A DNA stretch of 45,046 nucleotides from Verrucomicrobiota bacterium (GTDB lineage Bacteria; Verrucomicrobiota; Kiritimatiellia; SS1-B-03-39; UBA6053): positions 1 to 45,046 of the forward strand of contig JAFIGC010000030.1 of the NCBI GenBank assembly GCA_020831635.1, in the 5' to 3' direction. Shown piece after piece: positions 8,762 to 17,821 of this stretch. Position numbers and translations under genes: made by a program. The notes beneath the pieces are model-generated. The model searched no databases. It was not told the DNA's origin and saw only the letters and a list, made by a program, of their open reading frames with translations. Numbering within the stretch: the first letter of the stretch is position 1; every line of letters starts with the position of its first letter.

Positions 8762-9880
8762 TCAAAATTGAGGGGAAAGCGCCCGCAGGATGTCCTCCAC
8801 CCGGGATACAAAAGCGGACCACGCGAAATCCTGGACCGCGTGTGCCCTGGCCCGTGCGCCCAGTGCCGCGCGTTCCGCCTCGTCTGCCAACAACCCGATG
8901 ACCGCCTCCGCCATCTCTCCGGGGGAATCCGGCGCCACCAGTCGGCAACTGTCCCGGGTTTCGAATCCGTAGCCCTCCCGGATCGCCCCCACCCGGCTGA
9001 CCACCACCGGCAAGCCCATGGACATCGCCTGCAGCAACGTGGTCGTCGCCCCGGAATAGGTGTTCTCCTTCACGGGCAACGTCACCACCTTCGCCGCCGC
9101 CATTTCCCGGGGGATCTCCTTCAGCGGCACCGGCGGGGAGAGGCGGACGTTGGACGGGAAAGGTCCGGCCTTCTCCGCAAGTTCCGGACTGGTGATGAAT
9201 TTGAGGCGGAGATCGGGGCGGGATTCGGCCAAATGACGCAACGCACCGAAATCCCGTTGCCAGTCCATGCCAAGGGAAAGCACGTCAACCGTTTTGGCGG
9301 TTTCCAGAGGTTGCCAGGCTTCCGTATCCACCCCGTAAGGAACAAATCGGATTTGCTCCGACATCTCGGGCAGGATCTCGCGAAGGCGGCGCGCCTCTTC
9401 CCAGCCGAAACACAGCATCCGGTCACAGGTCCCCAGTGCCCGGAGCAGTCGGTCCCGCCCTTTGCCGGGACGCAGGCCGTCGAGCCGTTCCGGCAGCCCA
9501 ATGGATGTGTACACGAGCGGCGGATGCAAGCGCCCCACGCGCTTCAGCCATGCCAGGGGAATCCCGGTGGTATCCACGGTGGACCAAACGACGTCGGCAT
9601 GATTTGCACGGCCGAGGTTTGCGAGGCAGGTGGGGAAATCCCCGCCATAGGCCCCCGTCCGAAACAGGAAATTGGAAACGCGGGTGCCCAGTTGGTGCGC
9701 GAAGCGCCCCGGCTCCCGGGGGATGTTGGTCTCCAGATGCCACCCGTGCCGCTGCAAAAGGTCCGCACCCATGAAAAGATGGGAGCCATGCCCGCCGAGA
9801 TCTCCTGACCGCAAGGCCTCCGTTCGCGCCTCGGTGCGTCGATAAAAAGCGAAAAGGCTCGGTTTCGGGGCCTCGTTCAC
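8762..9880 (-). CDS. GT4-family glycosyltransferase
   Basis: This 372-aa GT-B enzyme has the C-terminal donor-site segment YSGATTTLLQAMSMGLPVVV followed by SRVGAIREGYGFE, and an N-terminal half with LGGHGSHLFMGADLLQRHG. The first Glu of the usual E-x7-E is replaced (SGATTTLLQ), so catalytic detail may differ from standard GT4. The start is taken as GTG at 9880, because it forms a GTGA overlap with the stop of the upstream methyltransferase gene; a TTG one codon earlier is also possible. It is the last gene of a three-gene minus-strand run (GT2, methyltransferase, GT4). Confidence 0.8.
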   Translation of the reverse strand: MNEAPKPSLFAFYRRTEARTEALRSGDLGGHGSHLFMGADLLQRHGWHLETNIPREPGRFAHQLGTRVSNFLFRTGAYGGDFPTCLANLGRANHADVVWSTVDTTGIPLAWLKRVGRLHPPLVYTSIGLPERLDGLRPGKGRDRLLRALGTCDRMLCFGWEEARRLREILPEMSEQIRFVPYGVDTEAWQPLETAKTVDVLSLGMDWQRDFGALRHLAESRPDLRLKFITSPELAEKAGPFPSNVRLSPPVPLKEIPREMAAAKVVTLPVKENTYSGATTTLLQAMSMGLPVVVSRVGAIREGYGFETRDSCRLVAPDSPGEMAEAVIGLLADEAERAALGARARAHAVQDFAWSAFVSRVEDILRALSPQF

Positions 9881-10575
9881 CAAACCCCCTTGGGGTAAAC
9901 ATACGTTTGCCGTCCCACGCGCTGTTCGGGGGTCCAGGGGCTGGCAGGCAACTCCGGGTATTTTCCGGGATCACGCACACCCACGGCGGTGAGGTACACC
10001 GGATACCACGGGGTGTCGTTGGCGTTCAGGTACACCATCTGAAACCCGTGTGCCTCATACAAGGCCTTCAACCCCAAGGGCGTGTAGCGCCAGTAATCGC
10101 CAAAAATCCCGGGACGGTAATGCTCGTCCTGCAAAAAGGGCACCACGATGATCAACGCGTCCCGGGTCAAATGCGACAAATTCTCGAAGGCGGGACCGAT
10201 TTTCTCCACGTGTTCGAGGACGGTGTGACAGAATGCGGTGTCAAAGCGCCGCTGGAAATCCGCGGAAGGCGTCCCCTCCAGATCCAGATAGATGGACCCC
10301 TCGGAGCCATCGCCCACCTCTCCCGATCCGGCGTAATTGGTGATGGTGTAGGATTCGGCGGCGGTGAAATAGTCGCGATAATGTCCGCCTTCCTTGTCCT
10401 CGTCCATAAACCCGGACACGTTGACGACATCCCCACCGAAAAATGGGGCGAGTTTCCGCAACTCGGCGTTGGACCAACGCCGGGGATTCATGTGCAGGCA
10501 ACGCCGCCGGGCGATGTTGGTGATGAAGCGGCGAACGGTTTCGAGGTGACGGAGGGTGAATTCGGGAGGGATCAT
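9877..10575 (-). CDS. Class I SAM-dependent methyltransferase-like protein
   Basis: This 232-aa protein contains FDTAFCHTVLEHVEKIGPAF, the post-motif-II/III region of type 11/23 methyltransferases, followed by GDYWRYTPLGLKALYEAHGF, typical of sugar or small-molecule methylases. The glycine-rich motif I is degenerate (GGDVVNVSGFMDED), so SAM binding is likely but not certain. The ATG at 10575 shares one base with the TGA of the upstream GT2 (TGATG), which fixes the start. Its place between two GT genes suggests methylation of a sugar in the glycan; that is inference. Confidence 0.7.
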   Translation of the reverse strand: MIPPEFTLRHLETVRRFITNIARRRCLHMNPRRWSNAELRKLAPFFGGDVVNVSGFMDEDKEGGHYRDYFTAAESYTITNYAGSGEVGDGSEGSIYLDLEGTPSADFQRRFDTAFCHTVLEHVEKIGPAFENLSHLTRDALIIVVPFLQDEHYRPGIFGDYWRYTPLGLKALYEAHGFQMVYLNANDTPWYPVYLTAVGVRDPGKYPELPASPWTPEQRVGRQTYVYPKGVW

Positions 10576-11459
10576 CAGGAAGTGGTCCTTCGCGGGTTGA
10601 GGAGGTAGGCGAACTGGCGGGGCCATTCGGCATGGCGAAACCCCGCGCGACTAAATGCGAGAAAGTCACGAAGCCGTTCCCGCGCGGGCGCGTCGGGACG
10701 TCGGTTGGCGATCACGGAAAGCAAGACCCGGTTCCGGGCTTCGTCACGCGCCTCGCGGGCCACCTCGGGCGGGTAAAGCTCCGGAAAGGCCTGAATGAGC
10801 AACTCCACGATCGCAGGCTGATCGTAACGACGGCGCACCCGCCCGGTGATGCTGTCACTGTGCACCCGGTATTCCAAAAGGGGCTCGTCCAGGCGCTGCC
10901 CCACCCAGCCGTCCCGCAGCAGGGACAGGAAAAACGCGTGGTCGCCCCGCCCGCGGTTGAAGGTTTCGTCAAAGCCCCTGCCCTTCACCAGGTCCATGCG
11001 AATCAAAGCGCCCATGTCCACGAAATTTCGAAGCGGCAGCAAGGCGGGGTCAAAATCCGGAAACGCGGAGACGCCACTTTCGTCCCCGAAATAACTCCGC
11101 TGGGTGTACACATACCCCACCCTTTCCGGGGCGGACCGCAGGACGGCGAGGGTTTTCTCGATGTAATCGGGACGCAAACGGTTGTCTGCGTCCACATTCA
11201 GAAAATAGTCACCGGACAGGTGCGGGAGGCTGTCGTTTCGGGCCCCATAGGCGCCCCGCCCCTCCACGCGGATGGATTTCACCGCGTTTCCAAATCCCTG
11301 GATCACCGCCGGGGTTTCGTCCGTGGAGCCATCGTCCACGATCAGCACTTCATGCGCGGGCACGGTCTGCGCCAACACGCTTTTCACCGCCTCCGCGAGA
11401 AAGCGGCCGTGGTTGTGCGTGGGGACCACGACGGATACGCTGCCGGTGTTTTTGGACAT
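10575..11459 (-). CDS. GT2-family glycosyltransferase
   Basis: This 294-aa GT-A enzyme begins VSVVVPTHNHGRFLAEAVK and has VDDGSTDET and the NVDADNRLRP acidic motif for donor and metal binding. Late residues FDETFNRGRGDHAFFLSLL match the acceptor-side ED/H region of the family. It is the first gene of the GT2-methyltransferase-GT4 run and is linked to the next gene by TGATG. ATG at 11459 follows directly from a divergent 78-nt spacer shared with the GT-C gene at 11538. Confidence 0.88.
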   Translation of the reverse strand: MSKNTGSVSVVVPTHNHGRFLAEAVKSVLAQTVPAHEVLIVDDGSTDETPAVIQGFGNAVKSIRVEGRGAYGARNDSLPHLSGDYFLNVDADNRLRPDYIEKTLAVLRSAPERVGYVYTQRSYFGDESGVSAFPDFDPALLPLRNFVDMGALIRMDLVKGRGFDETFNRGRGDHAFFLSLLRDGWVGQRLDEPLLEYRVHSDSITGRVRRRYDQPAIVELLIQAFPELYPPEVAREARDEARNRVLLSVIANRRPDAPARERLRDFLAFSRAGFRHAEWPRQFAYLLNPRRTTS

Positions 11460-11537
11460 ATCCGGGGTATATCCGCAAACACCGCCCCGTGAAAGAAATT
11501 TTTCTTGGAAAGCCGTCCCGACGATTTAAAAAAAGGC

Positions 11538-13019
11538 ATGGAAAACACCCCGCCCACTTCATTTCATCAAGGCCGACCCTGGCTCTGGTTTTTGATATTC
11601 GCCCTCTTTCTGACCTCCCACCATTCGATTTTCACGGGTGAATTCGTTGGGGAGGACGAAGTGATGCAGTGGCAAACCTCCAGGAATCTTTTTGACGTCA
11701 TGCTGACGGGCTCCTTGTCGGACCGGATTCGCGGGGTCGGCAACCTCCTTGCCATGGAATGGCACCCTCCCCTGCGGTATTTGCTCAGTATCCCCGGTTC
11801 GGTACTGTTTCCATGGCAGGAGGTGGGCGTGCGTCTCGGCGCGGTCCTCTGTTCCTTGGTCATGACCCTGTTGTTGATGAAACAGGCGGCAAAGGAGGGC
11901 GGTGTCGCCGCGCGAAACATCACCGGCTTGCTGGTGGCCGCCTCGGGCGTCTACAATTGGACCTCCATGGCCTTCGCCTGGAGTCTGTTGGTCGCCGCGG
12001 TTTGCGTCTGCGCGTTGATCATGGACGAATCGTCAAAGTTGGAGCTGCCCAAAGAGAAATCGTTTTCTTGGCGGGTGCAATGCGCGTTTGGCGCCCTTTT
12101 CGTGGCCTACTTGATCAATTCCGGGGCGATCCTGTTTTCCGGGGGACTTGGCTTGGCGTTGGTGAGTGCCAACCGGAAGCGGTTGCCCTCTTTGGCACTC
12201 AACCTTGTGCCCATTGCCGCGGTATATGTGCTCTATTGGTATCTGTTTCTCGTCTTCCCGGAAATGTCGGGCCAACTGCTACAAACGCGCGCCAGGGCGG
12301 GCATGTCGGGGCTATCCGTGTCGCCGTTTCTGGAAAACCTCATGGGATGGAACGCCTACGGACTCCCCTTTCTATTCAATGCCATTTGGATGATGGGCCT
12401 GTACCGGGCCCTCAAGCGCAAGCAACCACTGGTCTGGATCGTGTCCCCGTTCGTGTTGGCCTGGAGCTTTTACCTCAGCGGACAGTCCCATCAATATTTT
12501 CTTCTCGGCACGCTTCCGCTCATCCCCTTCGGTGTGGCCCAGGTTCTTGCAGCCCTCAAACGGAAACAGTTCCCCACCCTCGCTTTCGCGGTTCCCTTCG
12601 TGATGCTGACCTTGATCTGGAACCTCTACCTCTTTCAATGGCCCTATCCCGCCCGCAAAGGAGATCTGGGGACCGCGCGACCGCCCTTGCGTTTCTTCCT
12701 TGGGTACGCGGGACGCTACCATAACGCCCGCCACGATTGGCGCGGGATCGCCCAAACCCTGAAACAAGAACTCCAACCGGGCGAAACCTACGCCCTCGAT
12801 TTCGGCGGTGCCTTCCAGGATTTCTATATGCGCGGAAATTCCGCTTTCGTGCCCATGCAAACCCAAGCGGATTTTTTGCTGACGTTTGCCGAACCCGAAG
12901 CGGTGGAATATGTATTCCACAAAAGCTTTCCCCGGAATGCCTTGAAAATGTACAAACGTTCAACCGCTTCCGAAAAACATAACCCGCTTTCCCTTGACGC
13001 ACCTGAAAGCGTTCGTTAA
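11538..13019 (+). CDS. GT-C-like membrane protein (GT39/ArnT-type)
   Basis: This 493-aa protein has about 10 hydrophobic segments spread over residues 15-400. An acidic first loop, EFVGEDEVMQWQTSRNL, corresponds to the conserved Asp/Glu pair of GT-C enzymes, and EWHPPLRY follows as the usual histidine-proline motif. The C-terminal ~90 residues are soluble. It probably transfers a lipid-phosphate-linked sugar in the periplasm. ATG at 11538 was chosen over an upstream TTG (11505) because the latter lacks a binding site and adds 11 poor residues. The sulfotransferase-like gene follows after 9 nt. Confidence 0.65.
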   Translation: MENTPPTSFHQGRPWLWFLIFALFLTSHHSIFTGEFVGEDEVMQWQTSRNLFDVMLTGSLSDRIRGVGNLLAMEWHPPLRYLLSIPGSVLFPWQEVGVRLGAVLCSLVMTLLLMKQAAKEGGVAARNITGLLVAASGVYNWTSMAFAWSLLVAAVCVCALIMDESSKLELPKEKSFSWRVQCAFGALFVAYLINSGAILFSGGLGLALVSANRKRLPSLALNLVPIAAVYVLYWYLFLVFPEMSGQLLQTRARAGMSGLSVSPFLENLMGWNAYGLPFLFNAIWMMGLYRALKRKQPLVWIVSPFVLAWSFYLSGQSHQYFLLGTLPLIPFGVAQVLAALKRKQFPTLAFAVPFVMLTLIWNLYLFQWPYPARKGDLGTARPPLRFFLGYAGRYHNARHDWRGIAQTLKQELQPGETYALDFGGAFQDFYMRGNSAFVPMQTQADFLLTFAEPEAVEYVFHKSFPRNALKMYKRSTASEKHNPLSLDAPESVR

Positions 13020-13022
13020 ATT
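12994..13022 (+). promoter_or_regulatory. Candidate promoter of the sulfotransferase-like gene
   Basis: TTGACG (12994-12999), a 17-nt spacer and TAAATT (13017-13022) end 6 nt before the ATG at 13029. It sits over the last codons and stop of the upstream gene. The -35 matches 5 of 6 and the -10 matches 4 of 6. Transcription would begin at or within a base of the start codon, giving a leaderless mRNA. Confidence 0.5.
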
Positions 13023-13028
13023 ATAGAC

Positions 13029-13832
13029 ATGGATGATGTGAATGACAGGATACCCGTTGGGTACAGGGTCATGGGGTGGCCCCGGAACCTCCGCAACTGG
13101 ATCGTGTGGAACGCCGGCTTTTGCCGCCGTCTGGGACGATACGAACCGGTCTTTGTCTACCAAATGGGAAAAGTGGCCTCCCGCTCCATTCACGAACCGC
13201 TGGACGAGATTTATCCCGGGGCGGTGGTGCATGGCCATCGATTCGATCCGGAGTATCCTCAAGGAGAAGTTGTCGAATTGTACAAAAGATGGGAGCGGGG
13301 CAAACTCAAACTCCCCTTGCATATCATCTCCCTTGCCCGTAATCCCATCGACCGGAATGTGTCCGCTTTTTTTCAAAACTTCGAACACTACACCGGGCAA
13401 AAACCACGGGAATGGCGGGGGAGCATGAGGGATTTGCTTGATTGCTTCCTCGAGGTCTTTCCCCATCACATTCCCCTCATTTGGTTTGACCACAGTCTGA
13501 AACAAAATTTCGGGGTGGATGTCTACGCCCGCCCCCTGAAAAAAGAAGGATGGTCCGTCCATGAAACCAAGGACGTTCGGGCCCTGGTCATGCGGGTGGA
13601 AATCCCGGACGAGGAAAAAACCCGCGCGGTACGGTCTTTTTTGGAACTCGACGAATTCAGCGTCGCCCGGAACAATAAATCCGGCAAAAAAGATTACGGA
13701 TCCTTGTACGCGAAATTCAAAAAAGAAGTGAAGTTACCCCGCGATTACGTGCTCCGAATGCTGGATTCCAAATATTTCCGACACTTTTATGATTCGAAAG
13801 AGGCGGCGCGCACCTTGCAGCGCTGGTGTTGA
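13029..13832 (+). CDS. Sulfotransferase-like putative capsular polysaccharide synthesis protein
   Basis: This 267-aa protein has VYQMGKVASRSI at about residues 43-54, in the position of the 5'-phosphosulfate-binding loop. SLARNPIDRNVSAFF at about 101-115 matches the 3'-phosphate site (Arg and Ser of the RxxxxxxxS pattern). This layout belongs to sulfotransferase-fold families that include the 'putative capsular polysaccharide synthesis protein' group. It would transfer sulfate from PAPS to a sugar; the APS kinase at 329-946 could supply PAPS. No Shine-Dalgarno is visible, and a promoter abuts the ATG. The substrate is unknown, and a role other than sulfotransfer is possible. Confidence 0.65.
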   Translation: MDDVNDRIPVGYRVMGWPRNLRNWIVWNAGFCRRLGRYEPVFVYQMGKVASRSIHEPLDEIYPGAVVHGHRFDPEYPQGEVVELYKRWERGKLKLPLHIISLARNPIDRNVSAFFQNFEHYTGQKPREWRGSMRDLLDCFLEVFPHHIPLIWFDHSLKQNFGVDVYARPLKKEGWSVHETKDVRALVMRVEIPDEEKTRAVRSFLELDEFSVARNNKSGKKDYGSLYAKFKKEVKLPRDYVLRMLDSKYFRHFYDSKEAARTLQRWC

Positions 13833-13837
13833 GCCTT

Positions 13838-14815
13838 TTAGAGGTACTCTATTTCAACGCCCTTGGCCCTCGCGGCCAACCTGTGCGCCAAGGCGCGCAG
13901 TTTCCACGCCTTGGCCCGCAAGGGGTGGTTCGCCCGTTCACAAAGGCCCGCCGCGTGACGGGACGCGAACACCAGACTGGAGGCGCGCAGTTCCCGCAGG
14001 GGATCGTCTTCCGGCATAGCGGCATACACCCGGTCAATGATGAGGAATTTTTCCCTGATCCGCTCGTCGAGCAGCACCGTACTCTGCTGTCCGGGATGAA
14101 CGCGGAAAAGAATGCCGGGGCCGTCCAAATAATATCCCGGCCCCCGCATCCGAAGCTTCATCATCAGTTCTTCGTCCATGCAGCATTTGAAGGACTCGTC
14201 CACTCCGCCGGCCTCCCGCACCGCGTCCATGCGCATCAGCCCGCCGGGTTGCGCCCCCGGACAGGCGGAAATCAGCGCCCGCCGGATATCCACCACCCCC
14301 GGCCGGGGACGGTTGGGCTTTTCTTCCTCCCGTCCATCCGTGTGCAACAACTTCCGGTGACGGCTGATATACATGGCGTCGGGATGCGTTTCGAATCCCG
14401 CGAGCGTCTCCCGAAGGGACCCCGGCAAAAGCACGTCGTCCGCGTTGTGCCAGTTGAAATAGTCACCCGTGGCCAACGCCAATCCCTTGTTGATCGCGTG
14501 GCTCTGCCCTCGATCCGGCTTGCTTTCCATCCGCGCAATCCAAGGTTGATACTTCGCAAGAATTTCCGGGGTGTTGTCCGTGCTGCCGCCGTCCATGACG
14601 ATGATTTCCAAGTCGGGATGGTTTTGCAAAATCAGCGAACGCAAGGATTCCTCCAGATAGTCCCCGCCTTGATAGCAAGGCACCACAATGCTTACGCGTT
14701 CCCCGTTCGTTTTGGAAGGCGACGCCAAGGTGTTTTCCCAGGGCCACCCCGATTTCCCCGTAGGGGCCGCCGGAAAATCCAAGGCCATGGCGTTTTGATT
14801 CGCGGCTGTGGTCAT
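13838..14815 (-). CDS. GT2-family glycosyltransferase
   Basis: This 325-aa GT-A enzyme has VSIVVPCYQGGDYLEESL, IVMDGGSTDNTPEILAKY, the donor motif NADDVLLPGS, and DEELMMKLRMRGPG as the acceptor-side acidic segment. About 50 residues with no clear homology precede the catalytic core. The ATG at 14815 gives an ATGA overlap with the preceding gene. It ends 5 nt from the stop of the convergent sulfotransferase-like gene. The C-terminal ~90 residues are helical and do not match a second domain I know. Confidence 0.85.
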   Translation of the reverse strand: MTTAANQNAMALDFPAAPTGKSGWPWENTLASPSKTNGERVSIVVPCYQGGDYLEESLRSLILQNHPDLEIIVMDGGSTDNTPEILAKYQPWIARMESKPDRGQSHAINKGLALATGDYFNWHNADDVLLPGSLRETLAGFETHPDAMYISRHRKLLHTDGREEEKPNRPRPGVVDIRRALISACPGAQPGGLMRMDAVREAGGVDESFKCCMDEELMMKLRMRGPGYYLDGPGILFRVHPGQQSTVLLDERIREKFLIIDRVYAAMPEDDPLRELRASSLVFASRHAAGLCERANHPLRAKAWKLRALAHRLAARAKGVEIEYL

Positions 14816-15693
14816 TGGGTCACCCACTCTTGTTCCAACGTCCAGGACTGTTTGGCAAAGGACCAGCGAATGTTGCGGACCGGTTGGATCCACCCCATGG
14901 AAGGCAGGATCTTCAAGGGCCATCGTTTTCCCCAGCCCGCTTCGCGAATCCAACTCGCCAAGCCCTCTTCGGAGCCTCCTCCGGACTGTTGAAGCGCCGC
15001 CTTCGCCTCCTCAAGATATGCGTCCCGCTCATTCAGCGACCGTTGATTTCCATGTTGACGAAATCCGGCCAGCAAGGTCCCCACCCCGACCAAATCGCTG
15101 TGCGCGAAAAACCGCAGCCACAGGTCGAAATCCCCTGCCAGCGAATATTCATTCCGAAAACAGGCCCCGGCTTTTTCCCAAAGACTCCGCCGCCAAAAGG
15201 TGGATTCTTGCTGAATGCATCCCCGGGTCGGATGTTTGGGATCACTCAGATAAAGGCCTTTTTGAAAAAAACGCCGATTGAACCCCGCTTTTTTTCCCAC
15301 ATGGTAAGGCTCGCCATGCTTGTTCCAATTCGCGGGGTATAAACCGGTGATCCAATCCACCTCGGGAAACTGGGCGAAAATCTTTCCAACCGTATGTAGA
15401 GTCCATGGAAAATACATGTCATCCGAATTCAACCACCCCATGATTTCACCCGTGGACCGCGCGAACCCCGTTTCGATCGCATTATACTGGCCCCCGTCTT
15501 TTTCACTCCGCCACTCCGCCAACCGATCCGCATGACTTTCGATAATATCCCGGCTTCCATCCGTCGACCCGCCATCCATCACAATATATTCGAGACGGGG
15601 ATAGTTTTGGTCCAGCACGGAACGCAGCGTCGCCTCTAAAAAAGGCGCCTGGTTGAAACTGGGCGTTACGATGGAGATTTGGGGCAGGTTCAT
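14812..15693 (-). CDS. GT2-family glycosyltransferase (WfgS-like)
   Basis: This 293-aa enzyme starts MNLPQISIVTPSFNQAP and carries YIVMDGGSTDGSRDIIE, the metal/donor motif NSDDMYFPWT, QQESTFWRRSLW, and AGDFDLWLRFF near the acceptor site. It is the same subfamily as the 2165-2962 gene. It reads into the next GT2 gene with a 4-nt ATGA overlap, so the pair should be co-translated. ATG at 15693 was chosen because it precedes the first beta-strand directly. Confidence 0.88.
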   Translation of the reverse strand: MNLPQISIVTPSFNQAPFLEATLRSVLDQNYPRLEYIVMDGGSTDGSRDIIESHADRLAEWRSEKDGGQYNAIETGFARSTGEIMGWLNSDDMYFPWTLHTVGKIFAQFPEVDWITGLYPANWNKHGEPYHVGKKAGFNRRFFQKGLYLSDPKHPTRGCIQQESTFWRRSLWEKAGACFRNEYSLAGDFDLWLRFFAHSDLVGVGTLLAGFRQHGNQRSLNERDAYLEEAKAALQQSGGGSEEGLASWIREAGWGKRWPLKILPSMGWIQPVRNIRWSFAKQSWTLEQEWVTQ

Positions 15694-15754
15694 GGGGAGG
15701 CTTTCAAACAAGGTCTTTCTAAATGCCCAATTTGCATACACAAGAAAATAAGCT

Positions 15755-17821
15755 TCACAATGGCTGTATCAGGTCCTCTGCGGAACAGTCTTCTAAGAAA
15801 GGGAAAGCCAAGGTTTGGGAAGGGAAGTTGAAGCCCAAATCCCGATGCCAGGTCCCCCGCCGCAATTGAGAAATCAATCCCGGATCCCGGGCGAGGGCTC
15901 TCAGAATTGCCCGCCCGCGTTGAAGATACGGGGGCCGCTCATAAACAGCATGGGTAAACGCCTGCAGACGATACCGCAATCCCGGGGCGCAGGCGGGGAG
16001 CTTGTTCGCGAGTTCCCCGTGCGGTGCCATGATCCGGGGCCACGCGTCCCGCACCATTTCCCAAAGTTGCCAACTGTATTGCCAATTGGCCGTATGTGAA
16101 CTCGCCTGCTCATCATGCCACCTCCAGGTTCCATAATTTTCGGGCAGATAGACCGTATTGCATCCCGCGCCCAGACGCAGATGAAAGGCAAAATCACCTG
16201 CGTTTCCATACTCACTGGAAAAATCGCCCGTTTGCTTCAGGGCCTCCCGGGTGTACATCAACTGGGTGACGGACAGATACATGCTGCCATACAACCCAAA
16301 CACCAACGCGTCATAAGGGGCCTTCCGGATGTGAGGCAGATACGCCCACTTCCCCAACACATGAAAGCCCGCATTCCAATACTCTAAACTTTTGAGAAAA
16401 TGCCCCTGCTCATCAATCGCAATCAAAGGGGTATGACAAAGGCCACAATCCGGATGCGCGATCAATGCCCTGGCCATGGCCTCGATTCCCCGGGCATGCA
16501 GCGTATCATCCGCAGTGGCAATGTACACATAGTCTCCTGACGAAAGTCGAATCGATTCATTAAACGCCGGATAAATCCCCTCCCGGGGACGATCAAACAA
16601 TCGAATCCGCGGATCCTCGTCCGCCGCTTCCCGCCACAGTTCCAAAGATCCATCCGTGGAGCCCGAATCCACCACCACACATTCCCAATTTTTCCAGCTC
16701 TGTTCACGGATCGACTGGATCCGTTCCCGCGTAAACGGCATGCTGTTCAAATGGGGCACGCACACACTCACCAACGGATCCCCGTCCAAAGGTCCCGTCC
16801 AAAGGCAAGATTCCGGCACCGCGGCCGGGGCCAACAGAAACGCCGCCAATTCCTGCAAAGAAGCGGCCCAATGCTCATACCCTTCTTTCGCGTCTCGTCG
16901 CGCCTTTTCCCCCAACGCCTTGAAATCCAACCCCTTCAACCCTTCCCAATCCTGATCATCCGACAGTAGAAAATCATCCCCAATCGTCCACCAGGCGCCC
17001 TTTGATCGATCCGCCGTTTTTTGATCCTGACGGGAACGGGCGAACAACACCCCGTTTTCACCATGGCGGATGTAATTCGTGGCCGTCGCATAGGGCGCCG
17101 CCAGCACGGCCGCCCCTTTGGCCATCCCGTCGAGCATCACCAACCCAATCCCCTCCAAGGGCCTTGGCGCCAAAAGGATATTGACCTGTTCCAGTTGTTG
17201 ATCATATTGCGCTTTGTTCTCATAAAACGGCACCCGTTCCACCTCCGTGTGCCCCAATCGCCCGGGAAGATCGTATCGACGGCCCTCCGGAATTTTCGGG
17301 TCCAGATCCGGGCGGAAAAGCAGGCGGTCAATTCGGCAACTTTCACAAAGACGTCTTAAAAACTCGGGACCCACCAGGCCCACGCGGTTCCAATAATACA
17401 AGGTGCGCGGACCCGTCCAATCCACGGGCCCGCGGGTTGCCGGGTCCCGATAAAAAACCCGTTTCAGCACATGTTGGCGTCCCGCGGCCAACTGCGCGAC
17501 TTCATCCGAAAAGGCCACGATTTTCCAGCACGCCGGCAGCCCCCTCCACCAATCCGGATTCCGATTTTGGGCCGCGGAGTGATCCCACATCGGAATCCAA
17601 GTCAACGGCGTACGCCGCCAATCCGGATCAAACCACGGAGGCGGAAACTGGAAAAACCCCACCGCTTCCCCGTTCGACGGCGGACGAGGCGCATGCTCCC
17701 CGTCCCAAGGCACCAGTTCAATTTCCAACCACGGGGCCAACGGACGAATCAACGCCTCAAGTACGGCATCGCTTTTTTCCAGATGCCAGGCCAAACCATA
17801 AAGCAACATTTTAGGCTTCAT
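15755..17821 (-). CDS. GT4-GT2 fusion glycosyltransferase
   Basis: This 688-aa protein joins two glycosyltransferase folds. Residues ~1-335 are GT-B-like, ending with RPLEGIGLVMLDGMAKGAAV in the GT4 donor site. Residues ~348-600 are GT-A-like, with LVSVCVPHLNSMPFTRERI, VVVDSGSTDGSLELW and IATADDTLHARG as the acidic donor motif. A bifunctional enzyme adding two sugars in sequence is the simplest reading. It follows the 17811 methyltransferase with an 11-nt overlap at the chosen ATG (17821); a second ATG at 17809, just after the stop, is an alternative. It lies downstream of the ABC exporter genes on the same strand. Confidence 0.85.
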   Translation of the reverse strand: MKPKMLLYGLAWHLEKSDAVLEALIRPLAPWLEIELVPWDGEHAPRPPSNGEAVGFFQFPPPWFDPDWRRTPLTWIPMWDHSAAQNRNPDWWRGLPACWKIVAFSDEVAQLAAGRQHVLKRVFYRDPATRGPVDWTGPRTLYYWNRVGLVGPEFLRRLCESCRIDRLLFRPDLDPKIPEGRRYDLPGRLGHTEVERVPFYENKAQYDQQLEQVNILLAPRPLEGIGLVMLDGMAKGAAVLAAPYATATNYIRHGENGVLFARSRQDQKTADRSKGAWWTIGDDFLLSDDQDWEGLKGLDFKALGEKARRDAKEGYEHWAASLQELAAFLLAPAAVPESCLWTGPLDGDPLVSVCVPHLNSMPFTRERIQSIREQSWKNWECVVVDSGSTDGSLELWREAADEDPRIRLFDRPREGIYPAFNESIRLSSGDYVYIATADDTLHARGIEAMARALIAHPDCGLCHTPLIAIDEQGHFLKSLEYWNAGFHVLGKWAYLPHIRKAPYDALVFGLYGSMYLSVTQLMYTREALKQTGDFSSEYGNAGDFAFHLRLGAGCNTVYLPENYGTWRWHDEQASSHTANWQYSWQLWEMVRDAWPRIMAPHGELANKLPACAPGLRYRLQAFTHAVYERPPYLQRGRAILRALARDPGLISQLRRGTWHRDLGFNFPSQTLAFPFLEDCSAEDLIQPL

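Noticed and set aside
11505-11537. TTG start extending the GT-C protein at 11538
   Set aside because: It adds 11 residues without a ribosome site; the ATG at 11538 is a better start.
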